Below, one piece after another: positions 1 to 9,287 of a DNA stretch of 64,000 bases. A program made the position numbers and the translations under genes. This stretch comes from CAVUMR01 sp963742715. Lineage in GTDB: Bacteria > Actinomycetota > Actinomycetes > Mycobacteriales > Micromonosporaceae. The stretch's first letter is position 1. Each line of letters opens with the position of its first letter. The notes beneath the pieces are model-generated. The model was given only the letters and a program-made list of their open reading frames with translations, ran no database searches and was not told the origin of the DNA. The stretch lies in NCBI GenBank assembly GCA_963742715.1, contig CAVUMR010000001.1, positions 992,001 through 1,056,000 on the forward strand, in the 5' to 3' direction.

Positions 1-147
1 CCGTCACACCGCTGAGCCAGGGGCTCGACAACGGCCTCTCCCTTCTCGTTCCGCTTCCGCGTGGTGGCTTACGGGCGGCGCCGCTTTGGTCGCGGCTTGT
101 ACCGCCGCGGCGGCGCCCTCGTGCGGCGCCTTTGCGTGACGGCGGCG
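1..147. other. Non-coding stretch downstream of the NRPS/PKS gene
   Basis: This is the 3' flank of the minus-strand NRPS/PKS gene. I see no convincing reading frame. A GC-rich stretch at about 73-120 contains imperfect inverted GGCGCCGC-type arms that could form a hairpin, but there is no clear terminator. The next gene of the cluster presumably lies to the left of the window. Confidence 0.4.
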
Positions 148-3100
148 CTAGTCGGTGGCACCGCGCAGTACGACGTGACCGAACGAGCCGGTCGCGCCGA
201 CCGCGTTGACCAGCGCGCGCAACGGGGCACCCGGGCGTACCGGATGCCAGCCGGTGAGCCGGTCCGCGATCCGTACCGGCAGGTCCGCCCAGGAGACGAG
301 CCCGTCGGTACCGGTGGCCAGCGTCGGCACGATCCGGCCGTACCGAAGCTGCAACAGCACCTTGACCAGCTGGGACAGTCCGGAAGCCGCCTCCAGGTGG
401 CCGATGTTCGGCTTCACCGTGCCGATCGGTACCGGCTGCCTGGCGCCGGTACCGCTGCCGCTGTCGCTGTCGCGGAACAGCGCGCCCAGCGCTTCGGCCT
501 CGGCGGCGTCGGACAACCGGGCACCACCGGCGGCGCACTCCACGTAGCCGATGTCGGCCGGTGTCAGTCCGGCCCGGGCCAGCGCCTCGCGCAGCGAACC
601 GGCCAGCGCGTCCGGGTTGGGCGCGGCGTACCGGGAGCCCGGTCCGACATGCCCCAACCAGGTCGACTCCACGATGCCGTGCCGCACGTCGCGGGCGCTC
701 CGCGCGTCGTCGTCGCGGCGCAGCAGCAGCGCGGCAACGCCCTCACCGGGAGCCCAGCCGGTCGAGGCGCTGTCGAACGCCCCGCCGGTACCGTCCAGCG
801 CGACCATGCCGAGGCCGGACAGCACGGCCAGGTGGTACGGGTGGGCGAACAGGTTCGCCGCCGCCACCACCGCCGTGTCGCACTCGTGCTGTTGCAGGCT
901 CTGTACGGCCAGGTGCAGCGCGGTCACCGACGACGAGCAGGACGTGTCGACGGCGAGACTCGGCCCCCGGAACCCGAACGCGTGCGAGATCCGGTTGGCC
1001 AGGTCGGACGCGACCGCGGCGATAACGGCCGGCTGCCCGGACCGCCACCGGTCCGAGCCGGTGTGCTGGAAGTCGTGCCACATCGAGCCGACGAACACGC
1101 CGACCCGGTGGCCGTCGGAGTCCAGCCCGCGCGGGGTGTGTCCGGCGTCCTCCAGGCACTCCCACACGGCCGGCAGCAGCAGTCGCAACTGCGGATCGAG
1201 ATTGGGTACCTCGGCCGGCGCGATCCGGAACAGCAGCGAGTCGAACGAGTCCACGTCGGCGAGGAAGCCGCCGGTGACCGCCTCCGGATCGAGCAGGTCC
1301 CCGGCGGTGGCCCGCCACTCGGCCGCCCGGTGCGCCGGCAGCGGCCCGAGCGTGTGCCGGCCGGCGCTGAGCAGGTTCCACCACTCGTCCAGGTCGTCGG
1401 CCCCCGGATAGCGCCCGCTCATCCCGATCACCGCGACGTTTTCGCTGGTACGCGCGTTGGATCCGGTCTCACTGCGCGCGGCTGGCCGCGGTGCCGGTGC
1501 GGCGGACGGGCCGGCGGGCGGGGTGCCGGTGGCCGGTGCGGCGGCCGGTGGCGGCGGTGCTGAACGTGCCGGCGGTGCCGGTGCCTTCGGGCGGCCGTTG
1601 TGGCCGTTGCGCTGGACCGGAGCCGGCGCGAGCGCGTGCATCTCCGGCCAGCGGCCGTTGCCGGTGCGCTTCTCCGCAGCGGCCGGCGCGATCGCGCCGC
1701 CGACGAACGCGTGCAGGAAGCAGTGGCCGTCGTCCAACTCGAGCTGCTCGGCCAGCCCGTCGAAGGCGAGCGCGCCGACCGGGCACAGTCCGATCCCGCT
1801 GGCCGCCTGACCGGACATGATCGTCTGACCGAGGTACCCGGCTTCGAGCGCCAGGTACAGCTGGCTCTGCTCGCCGTACAACGGCTCGATGCCGTGCTTC
1901 TGGCCCACCAGGTACAGCTCGAACGCGGCCGCCTCGGCCATCGCGCGGTTGTAGTAGAAGTGCGCGGACGGGTCGACCGGTACTTCGGCGCGCACCAGTT
2001 CGAGCGCGTTCTCCTCCGGCCGGTAGTAGTACAGCCCGCCGGCGAGGTCCGCGACACGCCCCGGCTTGACGTGCAGGTACACCTGTACCGCGTAGGTGTC
2101 GCCGGCCGACGGGTACAACCGGCACCCGCGATCGCCGACCCGCACCTGCCGGAGCAGGCCGAGCAGGCGACTGAGCGAGGCGTACGGCACCGGGGTGTCC
2201 AGGTACTCCCGGCGGGTGGCCCGGGCCGCCCGATCGGCGTCCGGGAACGGAACCGGTACCAGCGGGCGCGTGATCGCGTCCGGGCGCTTGCGCCGGCTCG
2301 ACCAGCCCGCGGCCTTGAAGTTCGCCCGCTCCGCCGGCGAGAAGAAGTCGACCGCGGCCGGCGGTTCGACCAGCACCGGCGGCACGGCGGCCTCGACCGG
2401 TGCAGCGTCCGCCACCTGCACGGGCTCCACCGGCGCGGGTTCCTCATTCGAAAGGGCCGGAGCGGCCGGGACCGTCACGTGCTCGCCGAGGTGCCGGGCG
2501 ATCGCGGCGGCGGTCGGCTCGGCCAGCAGTACCGACACCGGCAGCCGCTGGCCGTACCGGCTGAGCAGCTCCGCCGAGGCGCGCACCATGGTGAACGAGG
2601 TCGCGCCCTGGTCCCACAGGTCCTGTTCGGCCTCGATGCTGTCCACACCGATCAGCTCGGCGAACAGCGCCGCCACGGCCTCGTTGCGCTGCTCGGCCAC
2701 TGCACCGTCGTCAACCGGCGGTGCCGGCGCGGCGGGTGCGGCGTCGACGGGCGGCACGGCGTCGTCAACCGGCGCGACCGGTGGCGTCGACGCGGCCGCG
2801 TCCAGCGGCCACGGCAGCGCGTCCCGGTCCAGCTTGCCGTTCCGGGTGGCGGGGAAGGCCGGCAGGAACGCGACGAAGTTCGGCACCATGTACGCGGGCA
2901 GCGTTTCCGCGGCGTGCGCCCGCAGCTCCCGGATCGTCGGGGCCGGGTCGCCGGCCACGATGTACGCGACGACCTTCCGGTCCCCGGTGGCGTCGGGTCG
3001 GGCCAGCACGACCGCGTCCCGTACGCCCGGGTGCTGCTGGAGCCGGTGCTCGATCTCGCCCAGCTCGACCCGGAAGCCGCGGATCTTCACCTGGTGGTCG

Positions 3101-6100
3101 GCGCGGCCGAGGAAACAGATCGTGCCGTCCGGGAAGTACGACGCGCGGTCCCCGGTGCGGTACATCTTCTCGCCCGGTACCGCCGCGAACGGGTCGTCCG
3201 GGAACCGCTCGGCGGTGAGTTCCGGCTGGCCGCGGTAACCGAGGCTCAGGCAGTCGCCGGCGATGTACAGGTCGCCCTCGACCTCGACCGGGCACGGCTC
3301 CAGGTGCTCGTCGAGGATGTAGTAGCGCGAGTTGTCGATGGGCCAGCCGTACGGGATGCTCCGCCACTCCGGATCGACGTCCCCGACCGGGAAGTAGTTC
3401 GACCACACCGTCGCCTCGGTCGCGCCACCCAGGGATACGACCTCCACCTGCGGGAACGCTGCCCGCAGCGCGTCGGGCAGGGTCAGCGGGGTGTAGTCGC
3501 CGGACAGGAACACCAGCCGCAGCGCGTCGGTCCCGGGCTCCCCCGGTCCGCTCGGCAGCAACGGGGCGAGCTGGTGCAGCGTGGTCGGCGCCGAGTTCCA
3601 GAACGTGACGCCCTCGTCCAGCAGTACCCGCACCAGCAGCTCGGGGTCGCGCTGCTGCGCCTCGTTCGCGACGTACAGCCCGGCACCCCGACCGAGCAGG
3701 CCGAGGATGTCGAACACGGACAGGTCGAAGCCGAGCGAGGTGACGCACAGCCCGAGGTCGTGCGGTCCGAAGTGGAACATCCGGTAGCACCAGTTGAGCA
3801 GGTTCAACACCGGCCGGTGGGCGACCGCGACGCACTTCGGCCGCCCGGTGCTGCCCGAGGTGAAGATGAAGTACGCGGTGTTGTCCGGCGTGGTCACCGG
3901 CTCCGGGTTGGTGTCGGCGCGGCTCTCCGCCTGTACCACCGGATCGGTGTCGATCTCGATGACGCGGACGCCGGGCGGCGCCGGCCAGCCGAGAGTGTCG
4001 GCGGTGGCCAGCAGCACCGGCGCGCCAGCGTCGGTGATCATGGTGGTGGCCCGCTCCCGCGGCAGCGACGGCTCGACCGGCACGTAGATGCCACCGGCCT
4101 TGAGCACGCCGAACACGGCGGCGATCATGTCCGGCCCGCGCCGGCTGGAGATCGCCACCGGCGTCTCCGGCCCGACCCCGGCATCCTTCAGACACCAGGC
4201 GATCCGATTCGCGTACCGGTTGAGAGCGTCGTAGGTCATCGAGCCGGCGGACCAGCACACCGCGGTCGCGTCCGGCCGCACCCGCGCCTGCTCCTCGAAC
4301 AGCAGGTGCACCGGCCCCTCGGCGGGGAAGTCGACCCGGGTGGCGTTCCACTCGTAGATGATCTTGTGCCGCTCGGCCTCACTGAGCCGGCCCGGCCCGC
4401 CGGCACCGTCGCCGGAGGCAGCGACCGGCTGGTCGGGCCAGGCCGGTTCGTCCGCCAGCATCGGCGCCAACCGGCTCAGGTAGGCCGCGAACAGCTCGGA
4501 CAGCTCGGGTTCGGGCAGGTCGTCGGAGACCGCGTCCCAGCCGATGTGCAGAGTGTCGCCGTCGGCCACGGTCACGTTGTCCAGGGACACGTCTGGCGTA
4601 CAGGTCAAGGCGTCCGCGCTGGTCACGCCCGCTGGCAGCGGGTGATCGCAAAGATCGAGCACGCAGGTGTACACGACCGGGAAGGCGTACCGCCACGGAT
4701 CGCGCTCCTTGCCGGCGAGCCGCCGCAGCTGACCGAGGCCGGCCACGGTGTCCGCGCGGGCGTCCGCGTCGAGGGTGCGCTGGTACTGCTCGGCCCGCTC
4801 GCGCAGCGACAGGTCTCCGGTGCCGCGGGCCAGCCAGGACAGTGCGGTCAGCTCGCCCGGGCGGTACCGCTCGGAGGCGTCCGACCAGCGCACCACCGCG
4901 GTGCTGAACTCGTCCGGGAACCGTTCGGCCAGGGTCTCGGTGAACGCGGCGAACAGCACCGAGTCGGGGGAGAGCCCCTGCGCGCGGGTCCAGTCGGCGA
5001 ACCGGCGCCAGTGCGGCGCGGCATGCGCGACCCGTACCCGGCGGCGCTCCCCGGGCTCGGTTCCGGCCCGAGCACCCTCGGTGGTGGCGCCGACGCTGGT
5101 CGGGCCGCCTTCGGTGGACGCGCCGGCCGGTCCGGCGCCACGGTGCAGCCGCGGCCCCGGTGGCAGGTCGGTCAGCCGGTCGTGCCAGTACCGGACCGCG
5201 GCGGCCCGGTCGAGCTGGTCCTGGTCGGGCTCCACCGCTGGTTGGGTGGCCGCCGGTTGGGTGGCCGCTGGTTGTGCGGTCGGCTCGGTCGCCGCTACCG
5301 GGTCACCGGTGTACCGCCGGAGCAGCTCCCGGAACAGCAGCTGGATGCTGCGCGCGTCCAGCACGATCAGGTCGACGGCGAGGTGCACGGTCAGGCCGGC
5401 GCGGTCGCGTACCAGCCGCAGCTCGGCGTGCCGCCCGCGACCGAGCGGGAACGCCCGACCGGTCAGCTCGTCCCGGATCCGGCCGAGCGCGGCGTCCGGG
5501 TCGTCCAAGTCGGTCAGGTCGATCAGCGGGATGTGCCACCGGCTCGGCGCGGTGGGCCGTACCAGCCCGATGCCGTCCGGCGCGATCGTCGTACGCAGCG
5601 CGGGATGCTCGTCGACCAGCGACAGCCAGGCCGACTCCAGCCGCTCGACCGCCTGCTCGGGTGCATGCGCGCCGGCGGGCGATGGCAGCCGGAATGAGTG
5701 GTACATCTGGCAGCCGGTCCAACCGTCGGCGGGCGCGGCCGCGCGGCTGACGAAGTACGCCTGCTGCAGATCGTTCAGTGGCTGCGGTGCGGCCGGCCGC
5801 TCCTGCTCGGCGGCTTCCTCGGCGGCCGCGTGCAGCGCGTTGCAGAACCGCGCGAACGCGTTCTTGGGCCAGCCGGTCGGGAACAGGTCGGGCGCGACGT
5901 CCCAGTGCAGTCGCAGGTCACCGCCCTGCTCCCACATCTGGTGGTCGAGCGCCACGCCGGAGGTCTGGCTGACCGCGTACGACATCCGCTCGGCGAACCC
6001 GGTAGCGGGCGCGCGCAGGTCGAGCATGCTGGTGAACACCACCTGCGGGCCGGTGGCCGGCCGGATGCCGTCGCGCCGCAGCGCGCGCATCGCCTGTACG

Positions 6101-7482
6101 CCGGAGACTCCCGCATGGCTGAGGTCCTGCCACAGCCGCTCATGGGTCTGCCGGTACGCCGTCTCCCGGTCCAGTCCGGTCGACGGCTCGGCGACCGCGA
6201 CGATGGTGGAGGTGAACGGACCGACCAGCGCGTCCGCGGTGGCCGGCAGCCGCATCCGCTCGCTGACCGTCAGGTTGAGCGAGAACCGGCCGTCGTCGCA
6301 GAGGCCGCCCAGCGCTTCGGCGAACAGCGTCAGCACCAGCGCGGTCGGCGACACCTCCCGGGACCGGGCGAGCGCCCGCAGCCGGGCCCACTCGTCCGCG
6401 GGCAGGCTCGCGTCCAGCGGAACCCGAGGCAGGTCCGCACCGCCGGCAGGGCCGGCCGTGGCCTCATCGCCGGCAGGGCCGGCCGTGGCCTCATCGCCGG
6501 GAGGGCCGGCCGCGTCCGGCGAGCCGACCTGTGGCCCGGGCGGCAGGTCACGCAGCCGATCGCGCCAGTAGTCGAGATCCGCGGTGTAGGCCGGGGTGCC
6601 GTGCCGGTCGCCGATGGCGAGGACGCAATCCCGTACCGACAGCTCCGGCTCGGCCAGCTCCGGCCCGTTACCGCTGTAGCACCGCCACCACTGGTCGAGC
6701 AGCAGGTTCAACCCGTGCCCGTCGGTGACCAGCGCGTCGATGCTCAGGTGCACCACGGCCGGACCGCCGGAACCCCGGGTGACCTCCACGGTGTACATCG
6801 GCCACTCGCCCGGCTCGTACCGCCGGTGCGACAGGCGCTCGCGTACCGCCTCGACCTGCGGCCGCAGCTCGTCGAACGTGTTCGCGTGGACCTCGTGTAC
6901 CGGCATCGTCCAGGCGGGCGCGGTCGGCATGACACGCTGCCGGCCGTCCGGCTCGACCACGGTACGCAGCATGTCGTGGTGGTCGACCAGTCGCTGCCAG
7001 GCCGCGCGTACCCGATCCGGGTCCACCTCGGTGAGAGCGAACTCCCGGTACAGGTGACAGCCGACCGGGTCGAGCCCGGCCTGCTTGCCGACCAGGTACG
7101 CCTCCTGCAGCGGCAGCAGCCCGAACGGCTCGTGCCGACCGGCCGGATCGGGCGTGTTCGCCGAACCGGCCGGCCGCGCCGGACCCGCCCCGGTGGCGAG
7201 ATCCGACGTGTCGGTCGCGAGCAACTGCTCGACCACCTTGTCGACGAGCACCTCGGTGGTACTCCCGTTGGCGAACCACTCCATCGGTACCGGTACGCCG
7301 AAGGAGCCCTCGATCTCCAGGGCCAGGCGTGCCGCCTGCATCGAGTCCAGCCCGTACCGGGCAAGCGGCGTGTCCGGCGCGAACTGCAGGTCGACCCGGG
7401 GCGAGTCGGCCAGTACCTCCGCGACTGTTGCCGTGACCTGCGCGGCCAGTGGCTGTGTCTCGATTTCCGGTGTGCTCGTCAT
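148..7482 (-). CDS. Hybrid NRPS/PKS: PCP-Cy-Cy-A(Cys)-PCP-Ox-KS
   Basis: Assembly-line protein of 2444 residues that should install a cysteine-derived thiazole and hand it to the PKS. ATG at 7482 is chosen because AAGGA lies just upstream. Domains by nucleotide: carrier with GLDSM (about 7440-7230); heterocyclisation Cy1 (7130-5830, DALVTD in the DxxxxD position); Cy2 (5790-4450, DLIVLDARS); adenylation (4380-2800, FTSGSTGRPK, pocket code read as DLFNLSLVW, close to known cysteine codes); carrier (2680-2470); SagB/nitroreductase-like FMN oxidase (2350-1690), which would oxidise thiazoline to thiazole; ketosynthase (1430-150). The KS keeps the active-site Cys (TSCSSS) and the second His (KPNIGH), but VEAHGTG has become VECAAGG, so the first catalytic His is missing, and its end motif is also altered. 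It is probably a condensation-deficient KS0. The protein ends at the KS, while the PKS at 17272-40488 starts with DH, suggesting a module split over two proteins. The role resembles leinamycin LnmI, which is known to be larger. Short linker repeats (AGPAGDEAT) sit inside Cy1. Confidence 0.93.
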   Translation of the reverse strand: MTSTPEIETQPLAAQVTATVAEVLADSPRVDLQFAPDTPLARYGLDSMQAARLALEIEGSFGVPVPMEWFANGSTTEVLVDKVVEQLLATDTSDLATGAGPARPAGSANTPDPAGRHEPFGLLPLQEAYLVGKQAGLDPVGCHLYREFALTEVDPDRVRAAWQRLVDHHDMLRTVVEPDGRQRVMPTAPAWTMPVHEVHANTFDELRPQVEAVRERLSHRRYEPGEWPMYTVEVTRGSGGPAVVHLSIDALVTDGHGLNLLLDQWWRCYSGNGPELAEPELSVRDCVLAIGDRHGTPAYTADLDYWRDRLRDLPPGPQVGSPDAAGPPGDEATAGPAGDEATAGPAGGADLPRVPLDASLPADEWARLRALARSREVSPTALVLTLFAEALGGLCDDGRFSLNLTVSERMRLPATADALVGPFTSTIVAVAEPSTGLDRETAYRQTHERLWQDLSHAGVSGVQAMRALRRDGIRPATGPQVVFTSMLDLRAPATGFAERMSYAVSQTSGVALDHQMWEQGGDLRLHWDVAPDLFPTGWPKNAFARFCNALHAAAEEAAEQERPAAPQPLNDLQQAYFVSRAAAPADGWTGCQMYHSFRLPSPAGAHAPEQAVERLESAWLSLVDEHPALRTTIAPDGIGLVRPTAPSRWHIPLIDLTDLDDPDAALGRIRDELTGRAFPLGRGRHAELRLVRDRAGLTVHLAVDLIVLDARSIQLLFRELLRRYTGDPVAATEPTAQPAATQPAATQPAVEPDQDQLDRAAAVRYWHDRLTDLPPGPRLHRGAGPAGASTEGGPTSVGATTEGARAGTEPGERRRVRVAHAAPHWRRFADWTRAQGLSPDSVLFAAFTETLAERFPDEFSTAVVRWSDASERYRPGELTALSWLARGTGDLSLRERAEQYQRTLDADARADTVAGLGQLRRLAGKERDPWRYAFPVVYTCVLDLCDHPLPAGVTSADALTCTPDVSLDNVTVADGDTLHIGWDAVSDDLPEPELSELFAAYLSRLAPMLADEPAWPDQPVAASGDGAGGPGRLSEAERHKIIYEWNATRVDFPAEGPVHLLFEEQARVRPDATAVCWSAGSMTYDALNRYANRIAWCLKDAGVGPETPVAISSRRGPDMIAAVFGVLKAGGIYVPVEPSLPRERATTMITDAGAPVLLATADTLGWPAPPGVRVIEIDTDPVVQAESRADTNPEPVTTPDNTAYFIFTSGSTGRPKCVAVAHRPVLNLLNWCYRMFHFGPHDLGLCVTSLGFDLSVFDILGLLGRGAGLYVANEAQQRDPELLVRVLLDEGVTFWNSAPTTLHQLAPLLPSGPGEPGTDALRLVFLSGDYTPLTLPDALRAAFPQVEVVSLGGATEATVWSNYFPVGDVDPEWRSIPYGWPIDNSRYYILDEHLEPCPVEVEGDLYIAGDCLSLGYRGQPELTAERFPDDPFAAVPGEKMYRTGDRASYFPDGTICFLGRADHQVKIRGFRVELGEIEHRLQQHPGVRDAVVLARPDATGDRKVVAYIVAGDPAPTIRELRAHAAETLPAYMVPNFVAFLPAFPATRNGKLDRDALPWPLDAAASTPPVAPVDDAVPPVDAAPAAPAPPVDDGAVAEQRNEAVAALFAELIGVDSIEAEQDLWDQGATSFTMVRASAELLSRYGQRLPVSVLLAEPTAAAIARHLGEHVTVPAAPALSNEEPAPVEPVQVADAAPVEAAVPPVLVEPPAAVDFFSPAERANFKAAGWSSRRKRPDAITRPLVPVPFPDADRAARATRREYLDTPVPYASLSRLLGLLRQVRVGDRGCRLYPSAGDTYAVQVYLHVKPGRVADLAGGLYYYRPEENALELVRAEVPVDPSAHFYYNRAMAEAAAFELYLVGQKHGIEPLYGEQSQLYLALEAGYLGQTIMSGQAASGIGLCPVGALAFDGLAEQLELDDGHCFLHAFVGGAIAPAAAEKRTGNGRWPEMHALAPAPVQRNGHNGRPKAPAPPARSAPPPPAAAPATGTPPAGPSAAPAPRPAARSETGSNARTSENVAVIGMSGRYPGADDLDEWWNLLSAGRHTLGPLPAHRAAEWRATAGDLLDPEAVTGGFLADVDSFDSLLFRIAPAEVPNLDPQLRLLLPAVWECLEDAGHTPRGLDSDGHRVGVFVGSMWHDFQHTGSDRWRSGQPAVIAAVASDLANRISHAFGFRGPSLAVDTSCSSSVTALHLAVQSLQQHECDTAVVAAANLFAHPYHLAVLSGLGMVALDGTGGAFDSASTGWAPGEGVAALLLRRDDDARSARDVRHGIVESTWLGHVGPGSRYAAPNPDALAGSLREALARAGLTPADIGYVECAAGGARLSDAAEAEALGALFRDSDSGSGTGARQPVPIGTVKPNIGHLEAASGLSQLVKVLLQLRYGRIVPTLATGTDGLVSWADLPVRIADRLTGWHPVRPGAPLRALVNAVGATGSFGHVVLRGATD

Positions 7483-7600
7483 CACGATCCTTGGTCGAGG
7501 AATGGCCCGGCCACGGGCGCGCGAACGCCCGGCCATGGTCGAGGGAGGTGTGGCCCCGGCGAGCGCGTGTGCCCGCCGCGTGGACCGGAACAGGGCGCGG

Positions 7601-8314
7601 TCAGTTGCGGGTGGCCCGGGAATCGAGGTAGGCGCTCAGCCGCGGCTCGTTGATCACGATGAACTCGCGGGCGTCTTCGATTCCGCCGACATCCCGGAAC
7701 CGCTTCAGGAACTGACCGATCCGGGTACGGGTGGTCCCGACCATTCCGGACAGTTCTTCCTGGGTGATCCTCGCGTCGATTCGGATCTGGTGGGTGTCGC
7801 GCTTTCCGAGCTTGCGTCCCAGCCGCAGCAACGTCATGCCCAGGCACTGTTCGCAGTCGTCGGTGACCATGTCCCGGATGGTCTGCTCGTGCTCCTCCAG
7901 CCGGTGCGCGAGATACCGGAGGTACGGGCCGATCATGCCCTCGACGGTGAGCAGTTCCAGGAACGTCTGCGCCCGGATGACGGAGAGCACCGCGCCGTCC
8001 ATCGCGACCGCGGATTCCGGCCGTCGCTGGTGCAGCAGCGCGGTTTCCCCGAACACGTCGCCGACGGTGTGGATGTCCAGCAGGCATTCCTTTCCGCTCC
8101 TGGACACCACGACCGTCTTGACCCGGCCGGCACGCACGACGTACACGTACCGGTTGTCGTCACCGTTGAGATAGATGTTGGTGTTCCGCTCGACCGTGAT
8201 GGTCCGCTCCGGCACCACCCGTCGGGCCAGGGCTTCCATGACCTGGCGGTTGAACCCGTCCGGGGAGTCAACCCAGGTCGTGGGGCGCTCCAGCACCCGT
8301 GTCACACCACTCAT
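7601..8314 (-). CDS. CRP/FNR-family transcriptional regulator
   Basis: A 237-residue regulator. The N-terminal half is a cyclic-nucleotide-binding-type beta barrel (about residues 20-140, with GDVFGETALL in the phosphate-cassette position). The C-terminal half is a Crp-type winged helix with QEELSGMVGTTRTRIGQFLKRF as recognition region. No FNR-like N-terminal cysteine cluster is visible, so iron-sulfur sensing is unlikely. It sits inside the cluster between a gene of unknown function and the NRPS, 32 bp after its upstream neighbour. Leinamycin clusters contain a CRP-family pathway regulator (LnmO), so a cluster-specific activator is the most economical role. The ligand is unknown. Confidence 0.9.
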   Translation of the reverse strand: MSGVTRVLERPTTWVDSPDGFNRQVMEALARRVVPERTITVERNTNIYLNGDDNRYVYVVRAGRVKTVVVSRSGKECLLDIHTVGDVFGETALLHQRRPESAVAMDGAVLSVIRAQTFLELLTVEGMIGPYLRYLAHRLEEHEQTIRDMVTDDCEQCLGMTLLRLGRKLGKRDTHQIRIDARITQEELSGMVGTTRTRIGQFLKRFRDVGGIEDAREFIVINEPRLSAYLDSRATRN

Positions 8315-8345
8315 CGCTCTTCGCCCCTTCTCGGTTCCTCGAGAT

Positions 8346-9230
8346 CTACCGACTCGTACAGACCGGGGAGAACGCGACGTCGCGCATGGTCTCCTCGACG
8401 AACAGCTGGTTCCAGGTACCGCCGCCCTTCTCCGGGGCGATGCGGTCGCGCAGGTAGATGTCCCGTACCTCGTCGTCCATCCGTACGTGCATGTCGATGA
8501 GCGAGTAGTACGAGTTCGCCTCGCGCATGTGGATCAGCCAGTTGAGCCGGTCTGCCGGTCCGAACGCCTCCTCGTACAGGAAGCAGGAGGTCTGCCCGAC
8601 CTGGCGCGAGTTGATCGACTCGGCCACCTCGCGGGCGAACATCCTGGCCTCGGCCCGGAACTTGTACTTGGCCTGCACGGTCCGGTGGATGATCACGCCG
8701 GAGTTGCCCGAGTGCAGCACCTTGTCCAGCGGCAACGTGGTCTGGTACTGCGCGGACGGGACCACGAACGCGTCGTCGCCATCGGCGACCTCGACGTCGT
8801 CCGGTACCGCCTCGGAGGTCCCGTACATGCCCCACGCCTGCGGGATCAGCGCGGTCTCGGAGATGCTGCCGTCGACGAACAGCGGCGCCCAGTCGGTACC
8901 GTCGCTCGCGCCGTACCGCTTCATCAGGTCGCGCAGTCCGCTGTCGGAGTACGGCAGGTCGCGGAGCAGCTCGTACTTGTCGAGCGAGCGCAGGTTGTAC
9001 ATCAGGTGCACGCGGTCCCTGGTGCCGAACGACTCCTCGTACACCAGTACCGAGGCGACGTCGCTGTACCGCGAGTTGACGTACTCGGCGTAGTCGAGGG
9101 CGAACCTGCGACCCTCGCCGCCGTACTCGGCGCGGAGCTGGCCGACCCGGTCGACCACGGTTCCGGCGGTCGCCGAGTTCAGCAGCCGGTCGGCCGGAAT
9201 GTTCGTCTGCTCGGATGCGAGCTGTACCAT
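8346..9230 (-). CDS. Duplicated-domain protein of unknown function, paralogue 1
   Basis: A 294-residue soluble protein I cannot name. It consists of two homologous halves (about residues 15-140 and 155-290). Shared signatures are NSATAG or HSGNSG at the start, then R..Q, an E-x-R-x-F helix, a C/VYEE.FG..DR core and a closing GG..W..LFV segment. Spacing suggests a dimeric alpha/beta-barrel (ABM/NIPSNAP-like ferredoxin fold), which is inference. The ATG is preceded by GAGGAGG. It is co-transcribed with the AT-oxidoreductase (58-bp gap) and the CRP regulator (32-bp gap), and its paralogue lies on the other side of the AT-oxidoreductase at 11872-12771. The position implies a role in tailoring or handling an intermediate. 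No signal peptide or membrane segment is seen. Confidence 0.8.
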   Translation of the reverse strand: MVQLASEQTNIPADRLLNSATAGTVVDRVGQLRAEYGGEGRRFALDYAEYVNSRYSDVASVLVYEESFGTRDRVHLMYNLRSLDKYELLRDLPYSDSGLRDLMKRYGASDGTDWAPLFVDGSISETALIPQAWGMYGTSEAVPDDVEVADGDDAFVVPSAQYQTTLPLDKVLHSGNSGVIIHRTVQAKYKFRAEARMFAREVAESINSRQVGQTSCFLYEEAFGPADRLNWLIHMREANSYYSLIDMHVRMDDEVRDIYLRDRIAPEKGGGTWNQLFVEETMRDVAFSPVCTSR

Positions 9231-9287
9231 TTCTCCTCCTCAATCGTGCTTCTCAAAAGCGTTGACGCCGCATTCCACAAAGGACTG

